The notes below the pieces were generated by a model, which saw only the letters and a program-made list of their open reading frames with translations, did not search any database and had not been told where the DNA came from. Shown here piece by piece: positions 27,687-35,263 of a stretch of DNA of 64,000 nucleotides. How positions within the stretch are numbered: the stretch's first letter is position 1; each line of letters opens with the position of its first letter. The translations under genes and the position numbers were made by a program. Origin of the DNA: UBA1181 sp045617845 (GTDB taxonomy: Bacteria > Bacteroidota > Bacteroidia > Bacteroidales > Paludibacteraceae); the NCBI GenBank assembly GCA_045617845.1, contig JAZLJL010000084.1, forward strand, positions 1 through 64,000, in the 5' to 3' direction.

Positions 27687-29012
27687 ATGAGAAAGATTTT
27701 TAGATACATACTGCATTCAGTGGGAATCATGGTCATCATCGTGGCAATCTGTGCGATTGTGAACGAACTGAGATACAGCAGCTCCTATTTGGACCCAGTG
27801 GGACAAATCTTGGGTAACTTCACCATGACCGATAGTTATTTCCAGACTGAAAACGACAAGGCGGACAAAGAAGCGGACGTCAGTTCGGAAGTCATGATCC
27901 TAGACTTGGCACAATGCTATTCAAGGGCGGACATCGCCGCCGGTATCGAATACCTGAACCAATCGGGCGCCAAAGTAATTGCGTTGGATGTCATCTTCGG
28001 AGGAGCGGGCGACGGCGATAGCATCGCGAACGATAGCTTGGAGCATGTAGTATCAAGATGCAAAAACGTCATCGCGGCTTGCAGGATGGTGCCAAGCTAC
28101 GACCCATTGGCGAAAGTGGCGGCGAACGGCGATGAATCTAAAATCAACATGTACAAGAAGGAAGAATCCTACTTCGTAAAAAACACAGGTTGCGTGGAGG
28201 CCTGCGTGAACGTGGAGAACGAGACCATCCGTAAATTCTCCAAAACACTCACGTTCGGAGACACTACACTCAGCACTTTCGTACACGAAATCGTCAAAAT
28301 GGCTTATCCAGACATCTACGACGCATGGGAGAAAAGAGAAGAAAATGAAGAACTGATCCATTACAAACAGACATTCTACGAAAAGATAGAAATACTGGAG
28401 GTATTAGATATGATCAAGGCTAGAAGAGCCATAGAAAACATGGAGTTTGAAGAGCCTATCGAAAAAGAGATCATGCTTCAAGGAGCGAATGAAACAGACG
28501 AATATTTCAAAGGTTTGATTAAAGACAAAATCGTCCTTTTGGGAGACTATATGGACCTTAGGGATTTCCACGACATCCCTATCAACATAGACGGGAGCAG
28601 ACGAATCTGCGGAACCACCATCCACGGATACGCCATCTCGACACTGACCAAACCGGGCAGACTCATTAACCAAATGAGCGAGAAGGATGGTCTCATCCTA
28701 GGTCTATTGTACACGTTATTGTATTGCATCATCTATTGTTGGATCAACGAGAAATACAACGACGTCTCGGGCGTGTTATCCACCACCCTGCAGATCGTCA
28801 TGATGTTGGCGCTCGTCTTCCTCGGTGGATATCTGTTCATTGAACATCAATACAACATCACACTGCTCTATGCATTGTTGGGAACAGGTCTCGCTGGTTA
28901 TGGAGCGGAAATATTCTACTTCATTGTATTTAAGATACAAAAGAAGATAGCGAAGCGTAAAGGTGGGAAAACGCTGGAACAGGAAATAGTAGAAAATATA
29001 GAAAAACGATAA
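27687..29012 (+). CDS. CHASE2-domain membrane sensor protein
   Basis: 441 residues from the ATG at 27687; the frame also opens at 27627, but this start puts the first membrane helix (VGIMVIIVAICAIV) near the N terminus. Residues ~50-335 are a CHASE2 extracytoplasmic sensor domain (VMILDLAQCYSRADIAAGIEYL, AKVIALDVIFGG, DKIVLLGDYMDL, GTTIHGYAISTL). Three further helices follow (about 350-420), then a lysine-rich tail with no kinase or cyclase. CHASE2 proteins usually carry a signalling output domain; here output may pass to the next genes, 4 bp and 150 bp apart. A TATATTTG box (27662-27669) lies 17 bp upstream. Confidence 0.88.
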   Translation: MRKIFRYILHSVGIMVIIVAICAIVNELRYSSSYLDPVGQILGNFTMTDSYFQTENDKADKEADVSSEVMILDLAQCYSRADIAAGIEYLNQSGAKVIALDVIFGGAGDGDSIANDSLEHVVSRCKNVIAACRMVPSYDPLAKVAANGDESKINMYKKEESYFVKNTGCVEACVNVENETIRKFSKTLTFGDTTLSTFVHEIVKMAYPDIYDAWEKREENEELIHYKQTFYEKIEILEVLDMIKARRAIENMEFEEPIEKEIMLQGANETDEYFKGLIKDKIVLLGDYMDLRDFHDIPINIDGSRRICGTTIHGYAISTLTKPGRLINQMSEKDGLILGLLYTLLYCIIYCWINEKYNDVSGVLSTTLQIVMMLALVFLGGYLFIEHQYNITLLYALLGTGLAGYGAEIFYFIVFKIQKKIAKRKGGKTLEQEIVENIEKR

Positions 29013-29016
29013 AAGA

Positions 29017-31041
29017 ATGAGAAAGTACTTATTGACATTATGTATGTTGGCTTTAGCCGTTGCCAATGCGCCGGCACAAAAACCGAACAAAAGCCCCAAA
29101 ACAGGCAAATGGGGTTTCATGAATGGTAGCACATGGGTGATTCAGCCTATCTACGAGAACCTTGACCCATACAACGCCTTCGGAGGGAAAAAATATGCGA
29201 TTGTGCAACTCCAAGGCAAATGGGGCGCCATCGGCATAGACGGCAAATATTATTGCAAACCCGTCTTCGCGACCAAGGAAATCGCTCTACGCGCCGCTAA
29301 ACTAGCAGTGAAGGGCGGCGACAGAAGTGTTTTCCTAAGCGCAACTTACGACAACACAGCGAACAAATGGGGATTTGTGGACTATACAGGTGAATTGTAT
29401 TTCCGCCCTATTTACGAAGAAGTGGATAATGAATTTTGCTTCGACAAAGGGAAGAACTACACCATCGTGAAACTCGACAAACAATGGGGTGCCGTGGACC
29501 GTGAGGGTGTTATGGTCATCAATCCATTCTTCACATCCAAGGAAGACGCCCGTAAGGCCGCGAAAGAGATGGAGATGGGCGCCGTTTTGGGCGACAACAT
29601 CTACATCGGTTTGAAAAACGGAGTGAAGAAAATCGGTTTCATCAACTACCTCGGTAACTGGACAATGAAACCAGTGTTCGAAAACGTGGATAAGACCGCC
29701 CTTTTCAGCGCAACCTGCAACTACGCTGTCGTGAAATATAAAGGGAAATGGGGCGCTATCGACCGCGCTGGAAACTTTGTGGTTAAACCCACATTCCCAG
29801 ACATGAACGCGGCGAAGAACGCGGCAAAGAAATGGCAAGCTAACAACCCTAAAGGCAGAATCGCCTCTTCACAAGTGCCTAACCTGGAATCTTTCGCTTA
29901 TAAGACTCCAAACCTGGCCGCACAAGAACCTCAAAAGAGACCTGACCCTACTCCGGCTAAGCCTACAACGGGAGGGAACACCACGCCTAGCAAAGTGGAA
30001 CCTACACCAACCGTCACCCATGTGGCGGAAGGCGCCCCAACAATCAAGATTTTGTCTCCTAAGGACGGAGCGCAATACTCTTCCCCAGAGGTAACCTTCA
30101 CTTACGAAACGTCCACACACGACGGCAGCGAACCTGAAATCATCGCTTACATCAACGGTGAATTAATGCCTCGCACCAAAGGCGTGAAACGCGTCGGGAA
30201 ACAAGTTACACTCACCTTACCACGCGTGAACGATTGCCGTGTGCAATTAATCGCTAAAGACAACAGGGGACAAAACAGTGACCCTGCCGTAGTATTGCTT
30301 CATTACCGTGGCGACCGTCCTAAACCAGCTTTGCACGTCTTCGCCGTGGGTGTCAGCGACTACGACCAGGCGGACCTCAAACTGCAACACGCGGCTAAAG
30401 ACGCGGCAGATTTCGTCAACACGATCAAGACCTGTAACTTGTCGCAATACCAATCTCTGAAAACGGCTAACCTCATCCAAGACAAGGCCGCTTCCGACAA
30501 GAACATCAAGAAGGGTCTCTCCTCTTTGGTTAATGGTGCGAGCCAAGGCGATGTCGTCCTCCTCTTCTTCTCCGGACATGGTGCGAAAGAAGGTGCCGAG
30601 ACTTATTACCTCTCATGCAACGCCGAGAGCAACGACCTCTTCGCTACAGCGGTCGACTTCGATATCATCCGCAGCGCACTGAAGAGATTGAAGGATAAGA
30701 AGTGCCGCATCATCATCTTCATGGACGCATGCCACTCAGGCTCAATGTATGGTGTGAGATCTGCCGCTGAAACATTCTCCATGGCAGAACCGGACATCAT
30801 CGGTTTCTACTCTAGTACGGAGGCACAAAAGTCTAACGAATCTGAGCAATGGGAGAACGGTATATTTACCAAGGCATTGCTCGAAGGTATGAACGGAAAG
30901 GCTGTGGATGAAGAGGGCAACATCACGCTCGACGCTTTGGAGCTCTACATACGCAACCAAGTGAGACAAGCGACGAACGGCAGACAAATGCCTATTTTCG
31001 AGAACAGACAAGGTAATTTCATCCTATTCGAGAAGAAATAA
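29017..31041 (+). CDS. Secreted WG-repeat protein with C-terminal caspase-like (C14) protease
   Basis: 674 residues with a signal peptide (MRKYLLTLCMLALAVANAPAQ). Residues ~25-275 contain six WG repeats (KWGFMNGSTWVIQPIYENL, KWGAIGIDGKYYCKPVF and so on) that alternate between a plain form and one ending in an Ala/Lys helix. A proline-rich linker (about 300-335) leads to an Ig-like segment (TIKILSPKDGAQYSSPEVTF) and then a caspase domain from about 438. The catalytic dyad is intact: SGHG with His521 and DACHSG with Cys572. Bacterial caspase-like proteases cleave after basic or acidic residues depending on type; the specificity is unknown. It lies 4 bp after the CHASE2 gene, so they are almost surely co-translated, and the export signal places it in the envelope with the sensor. 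Confidence 0.92.
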   Translation: MRKYLLTLCMLALAVANAPAQKPNKSPKTGKWGFMNGSTWVIQPIYENLDPYNAFGGKKYAIVQLQGKWGAIGIDGKYYCKPVFATKEIALRAAKLAVKGGDRSVFLSATYDNTANKWGFVDYTGELYFRPIYEEVDNEFCFDKGKNYTIVKLDKQWGAVDREGVMVINPFFTSKEDARKAAKEMEMGAVLGDNIYIGLKNGVKKIGFINYLGNWTMKPVFENVDKTALFSATCNYAVVKYKGKWGAIDRAGNFVVKPTFPDMNAAKNAAKKWQANNPKGRIASSQVPNLESFAYKTPNLAAQEPQKRPDPTPAKPTTGGNTTPSKVEPTPTVTHVAEGAPTIKILSPKDGAQYSSPEVTFTYETSTHDGSEPEIIAYINGELMPRTKGVKRVGKQVTLTLPRVNDCRVQLIAKDNRGQNSDPAVVLLHYRGDRPKPALHVFAVGVSDYDQADLKLQHAAKDAADFVNTIKTCNLSQYQSLKTANLIQDKAASDKNIKKGLSSLVNGASQGDVVLLFFSGHGAKEGAETYYLSCNAESNDLFATAVDFDIIRSALKRLKDKKCRIIIFMDACHSGSMYGVRSAAETFSMAEPDIIGFYSSTEAQKSNESEQWENGIFTKALLEGMNGKAVDEEGNITLDALELYIRNQVRQATNGRQMPIFENRQGNFILFEKK

Positions 31042-31046
31042 TCGCA

Positions 31047-31094
31047 CGAATCAAAAGTAGAGACGGACGGCCGTCCGTCTCTACTTTTGATTCG
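31047..31094. repeat. 48-bp perfect palindrome, GACGG variant of the repeat family
   Basis: 24-bp arms with no spacer (centre GGACGG|CCGTCC). It is followed by an imperfect hairpin at 31105-31134 (11-bp arms, 8-nt loop) with the usual GCACGG/CCGTGC arms. It lies 6 bp after the caspase gene stop, so it may attenuate transcription into the third gene. Confidence 0.9.
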
Positions 31095-31190
31095 CACGGC
31101 ATAGATACGCACGGCATAACACGGCCGTGCGTATTTACAAAGTGGCATATTTTTTGTATTAGATTATATAAACCATTAAAAAAGAACGAT

Positions 31191-32066
31191 ATGAGAAAAT
31201 GTTTTTTAATAGCACTACTATCGATGCTGGTTAGCTTCGTATGTGCACAAGATATCTACGTCTACTCCATCATCGGACAGGCGGAGAAACAGGAGAACGG
31301 CAAATGGGTGGCATTGCAGAAAAGGAATCCACTCCAACTGACCGACATGATCCGTGTAGGTAACAATTCGGCTTTGTCCTTCATCGACCGTAAGGCAGAG
31401 AAGATTTATTCCATCTCGCAAAACAATGGCCAAAAAGTGAGCGAGTTGATCGCCAACTACAAGAGCAAACAAAGCTACGCCTCTAATTTCGTGTCACACG
31501 CCTCAAAGTCACTCTTCAACGGCGGATCGGACAGAATCAGCCATGAGGCGGCAGGTTGTACCTACCGCGGAGACATCGTGGAGAACGACATCGCAAAAGC
31601 GATTTTGGCGAAACACAAAGGTAGCCCACTTGGCTCCATGAACAATGCCAACACTGATTACGCTATCTCCTTCTCTATCCTCGACCGTAGGACGAAAGCT
31701 GAATTGGAAGGTGTGGTAGCATTGGATAGCCAAGCAGTGTTCAGAATCAAGAACAACAGCGACACTCCGTTGTACGTCAATATCCTCGACATCAACAAAG
31801 ATGGTGAGAAGTATGATTGCTTGCCAATCGACGACGCGACCACCATGTCCCACTTGTTGATTCCAGGAAATTGCACGATCGACTTGACCACCTACCCAGT
31901 GGAGTTCTCCGAGCCAGTCGGAACCGACAACCTCATCCTCATCGCCACGGAAGTTCCTTACGACCTTCGTCAAGTGATGAAATATTTCGATAAGGCGGAT
32001 GCTAACCAAGTCTCCAACTCCACTTATCCTGTAGGTGTTTATTGCAAAAAAATTGAAGTAAAATAA
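31191..32066 (+). CDS. Secreted FecR-like / DUF4384 protein
   Basis: 291 residues with a signal peptide (MRKCFLIALLSMLVSFVCA). The N-terminal part (IIGQAEKQENGKWVALQKRN ... IRVGNNSALSFIDRKA) resembles a FecR-type beta domain. The C-terminal ~115 residues (AVFRIKNNSDTPLYVNILDI ... LLIPGNCTIDL ... LILIATEVPYDLRQVM) match DUF4384, a domain often fused to or encoded beside caspase-like proteases. It is therefore likely to be a partner or regulator of the protease at 29017-31041. A terminator closes the operon. Confidence 0.8.
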   Translation: MRKCFLIALLSMLVSFVCAQDIYVYSIIGQAEKQENGKWVALQKRNPLQLTDMIRVGNNSALSFIDRKAEKIYSISQNNGQKVSELIANYKSKQSYASNFVSHASKSLFNGGSDRISHEAAGCTYRGDIVENDIAKAILAKHKGSPLGSMNNANTDYAISFSILDRRTKAELEGVVALDSQAVFRIKNNSDTPLYVNILDINKDGEKYDCLPIDDATTMSHLLIPGNCTIDLTTYPVEFSEPVGTDNLILIATEVPYDLRQVMKYFDKADANQVSNSTYPVGVYCKKIEVK

Positions 32067-32180
32067 TAAATTACGGGTTTCGGAAAGTTTGGCACGGTTT
32101 TTGTACTATGTATAATGGCGTTGTGAAATGCTTTCCTTATAAATTTGTAGTTTAGTTCTAATTTGCGTTTTTTAAAAAGA

Positions 32181-32213
32181 AAAGCCATCCTTTCGGGTGG
32201 CTTTCTTTTTTGG
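32181..32213 (+). terminator. Terminator of the CHASE2-caspase operon
   Basis: AAAGCCATCC-TTTC-GGGTGGCTTT (32181-32204), followed by CTTTTTT. It lies about 115 bp after the last gene. Confidence 0.88.
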
Positions 32214-32272
32214 GGTAACTCACATCACTCAATTGCGGTTGTAAAAACTTTCCACGATTCCTTAAAAAGTTT

Positions 32273-33781
32273 CTACTCGTCGTAATATTGGTAGGAATAT
32301 GTTGTGATTTTCTGGTTCATAATCTGATTCAACACGTTTTTCCGACATGTGATGAGCTCGACACAATTACCATGCTTATCATATCGGTAATTTGTCTTTA
32401 TTCGACCTCCAAACGCTTCACTATCCTTAGCATACAAATGGTCATCCGCATCATAATGCCAGATTACCTTTTCATCATATTTGCCATCTCTTCTTTTGAA
32501 AGTGGTATTCTCGACAAGTCGGCGCTTTTCATCATATTTATTGACGATCTTCCAAGTGGAGCAATATACGCTGTTATAAATCTTTCCCTTGGCGGCGACA
32601 ATGGAATCTAACCCACCCCAATCATTATAAAAATAGTCGACAAGCTGAAACTCCTCTTTCCTGTCAGAAGAGCTCTTTTGTAACGTATCACCTCGTTGGT
32701 TAAATGTTGTGGCATAAAAAAATGTATCATAAACCATTGCGCCCTTAATGGCACTATCCTCATAGGCACGGAAACTGGTAATGAGTTCCTTCCCTTTTTC
32801 CCGGTTTTTCACATTGATATATTCACAAATGAGCGTGTCGTTCCGATAGTCCCTGCGTTCATAATCAATGAAAGAGAGGCTATTGTCATCGAATCGTTTT
32901 ATCGTTTCACTAGGACCACATCCTCTGTAGAATGTCCGCTCTTCAATCATTTTCCCCTGTTTATCAAAGATTTGGGTCACCTCACCCATATAAGAGTTGG
33001 CATAAGAAAAAACCTTACGTCCTCTCCTATCGTACCGTTCTATTTTTCCACATTTTTGGGCCGATCTATCATACTCGTAAACACTTTTTAGGTTTCTTTT
33101 GTAGTATTCATATCTCTTTATAAAAGACGACGAAGAATCCAAAACCACTCTACCCTTCGAATCATAACTACAAACACATCTACTTGTACCATAATTACTT
33201 TCGATCAGATTTCCCTGTTTATTATAGACTTTTCTTGTGACACTTTCGATGTTGCCAAGTGTGTCATAATAGACCCATGCCGTATCGCGTCCCTCTTTGT
33301 CATAATATCTACAGGAAGAAAGTTGCGCATCTGTATCAAATATAGGCACAGAATTACCACAAAATTTCCCGCGCTTTCGAATCCTATAATAGCGTCCTTC
33401 TTGAATGGTCCCATCATCTGACACAATAGCTTCATAGTCTAAACCGAAATAATCCTTATTTTGTGTCCTTAAAAGGACGCCACGTTCATTGAAACGTTTG
33501 AAATCAAGCAGTGAATCCTTTTCTCCATTTTTGTGACAATAAGAAACCACATCGTACGATTCACATTGCTTGTCCCTAAAGTAACGAATGGTTTTCTTTT
33601 GAATCGTATCCCTCGACCCATTACCAAGAGAATCGTAGACGCAAGAGATGGTAAACGATAGGACACTATTCACATCTCCTTCATATACATATTTCTCGAC
33701 CCCGGTCCATGTGTCATGCTGAGCCATGAGTGACAGGACGCCACAAGAGAGGGATATCAATAAAGCATAAATGCGTTTCAT
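32273..33781 (-). CDS. Secreted YD-repeat-like protein
   Basis: 502 residues from the ATG at 33781, which gives a signal peptide (MKRIYALLISLSCGVLSLMA). An upstream in-frame ATG at 33919 would add 46 residues with no sign of a real start. The mature protein is a string of ~20-residue motifs such as YYDKEGRDTAWVYYDTLGN, KVYNKQGNLIESNYG, YDSKGRVVLDSS and RYDKHGNCVELIT, like YD/RHS repeats but without an RHS core. It probably forms a beta-rich shell or elongated surface protein. It is a single gene convergent with the caspase operon terminator. Confidence 0.75.
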   Translation of the reverse strand: MKRIYALLISLSCGVLSLMAQHDTWTGVEKYVYEGDVNSVLSFTISCVYDSLGNGSRDTIQKKTIRYFRDKQCESYDVVSYCHKNGEKDSLLDFKRFNERGVLLRTQNKDYFGLDYEAIVSDDGTIQEGRYYRIRKRGKFCGNSVPIFDTDAQLSSCRYYDKEGRDTAWVYYDTLGNIESVTRKVYNKQGNLIESNYGTSRCVCSYDSKGRVVLDSSSSFIKRYEYYKRNLKSVYEYDRSAQKCGKIERYDRRGRKVFSYANSYMGEVTQIFDKQGKMIEERTFYRGCGPSETIKRFDDNSLSFIDYERRDYRNDTLICEYINVKNREKGKELITSFRAYEDSAIKGAMVYDTFFYATTFNQRGDTLQKSSSDRKEEFQLVDYFYNDWGGLDSIVAAKGKIYNSVYCSTWKIVNKYDEKRRLVENTTFKRRDGKYDEKVIWHYDADDHLYAKDSEAFGGRIKTNYRYDKHGNCVELITCRKNVLNQIMNQKITTYSYQYYDE

Positions 33782-33959
33782 TAAGTACTTATAGTGGGTG
33801 AAGAGACAAAAATAGGAAACTATTTCAATAAATGGGGAAGGATGGGCGGAAAGGTAATCAAAAAAACGGATTCCCCCCAACGACCTACACACTAAGAATA
33901 AATTGATATTTATATTCACGCATCACATAGCCGTTACAGATCCTTATTGCGTACTCGCA

Positions 33960-34030
33960 GAACCCCATAGGGGTTCCATATTGGCAGAATAATGGATTTG
34001 TGACACGTGCACACAACCACAGAGGGGTTG
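33960..34030. repeat. Two small palindromes downstream of the S-subunit gene
   Basis: GAACCCC-ATA-GGGGTTC (33960-33976) and a looser CAACC...GGTTG pair (34014-34030). They lie between the restriction locus and the YD-repeat gene. The 260-bp region around them holds no gene. The first may act as a terminator for the minus-strand restriction genes. Confidence 0.55.
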
Positions 34031-34046
34031 CATACCATACTACATA

Positions 34047-35252
34047 TTATTCATATTGCTTGGGGGATTCCGCTACCAAATTATAGTTGTCAGAACAATA
34101 AGGATAGGGGTTATGATGAGCATTCAACTGTTCGTCTTTATACTTCACCACGCCTTTTATCGCCAACTTTTCTTGGGCTGATATGAAGTGTTGCATAAAG
34201 GAGTAGTCAATATTACCATCAGCAGTTAAAGGAATAGAAACATTTTCCGTTTTAATTCTTTCCCATCCTGCCTTTTCCGACCAAGTATAATTGCCTCTTA
34301 CTGTTTTCTGCAAAACAGAAACAAAGAACATATATTCATTTTTTGAAGTATCTTCTTTATTAATATGTTTCATAGCGTAACTATCTTGTAGAACTGTAAA
34401 CTCATTAGGTTGATAAAACATAACGCCTGTATTTGCTCCGTTAGCCGACACACTTATTACATTCTTTAAAATAGTTGCATTTGCTCGTGGAACAAAACAC
34501 GAAAGTCCTTGATTTTCTATGCCAGCAGTTAAAGCAGGTAAGTTAAATATGTCATCATGCTTACACTCCAGCTCTTTAACTTTATATTTTAAGCCATTTA
34601 CTTTAATTTTATCAAACAACTCCCCAATCTTCCTCTCCTCAAACTTAACCTCGCCATTTCTAAATTTTTCAAGTGCAGCTGTTTCTTCTGCAGTAAGTGT
34701 GGTATCATTCAAGCCTGAATCATTAAGGAACTTATCTACTTGAAGCATCTTCTCTTCTTCTAACATAGTGATGTATTGCTCCATGTAAGAATAAGATGGT
34801 TCGTTATTGAATGTTGGAAGAAAAACCTCCGTATTGTAAAAAGTTTCTTCAAAATGTCTAACTAAGACACCTAAATACTTCTTTTGGAATCTATTTAACA
34901 ATGAAATAAAATATAATGCAATACGTTCATTAAATTCCGGAAATTTAGGATATGCTGTTTTAGTAAATTGTCCAGCATAAAACTCATCACGCATATAAAA
35001 GAACTGCATCCCCATCATTCCGACCGCGATACTATTTCCTTTTATTAAATGCTCATTATCAAAGAATTCCACACGACCAAATATTCCGTTATTAAAAACT
35101 GTTCTTGTAAAATACGGATACCTTGCATTATCTGAAAAAACGAAATTGTCTTTATCTAATTGCGGATTAGACTTCAATACAAACAAATCCCCAATTCTCC
35201 ACTCCTTAAACGCTCCCCCGCTTGCCTCAAAATCCTCTTTGAGTTTTGTCAA
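34047..35252 (-). CDS. DNA specificity subunit (HsdS/BcgIB-like)
   Basis: 401 residues with two related halves, each opening with a target-recognition segment (FKEWRIGDLFVLKSNPQLDK; FEERKIGELFDKIKVN) and followed by a helix used for dimer spacing (EEEKMLQVDKFLND; AQEKLAIKGVVK). This is the layout of type I S subunits and of the BcgI B subunit. No ATG is available near the start; the frame opens with TTG at 35252, 11 bp after the methylase/nuclease stop, so TTG is the likely start. It should dictate which sequence the partner at 35264 recognises. Confidence 0.85.
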   Translation of the reverse strand: MTKLKEDFEASGGAFKEWRIGDLFVLKSNPQLDKDNFVFSDNARYPYFTRTVFNNGIFGRVEFFDNEHLIKGNSIAVGMMGMQFFYMRDEFYAGQFTKTAYPKFPEFNERIALYFISLLNRFQKKYLGVLVRHFEETFYNTEVFLPTFNNEPSYSYMEQYITMLEEEKMLQVDKFLNDSGLNDTTLTAEETAALEKFRNGEVKFEERKIGELFDKIKVNGLKYKVKELECKHDDIFNLPALTAGIENQGLSCFVPRANATILKNVISVSANGANTGVMFYQPNEFTVLQDSYAMKHINKEDTSKNEYMFFVSVLQKTVRGNYTWSEKAGWERIKTENVSIPLTADGNIDYSFMQHFISAQEKLAIKGVVKYKDEQLNAHHNPYPYCSDNYNLVAESPKQYE

Positions 35253-35263
35253 ACGAGGGCTTA

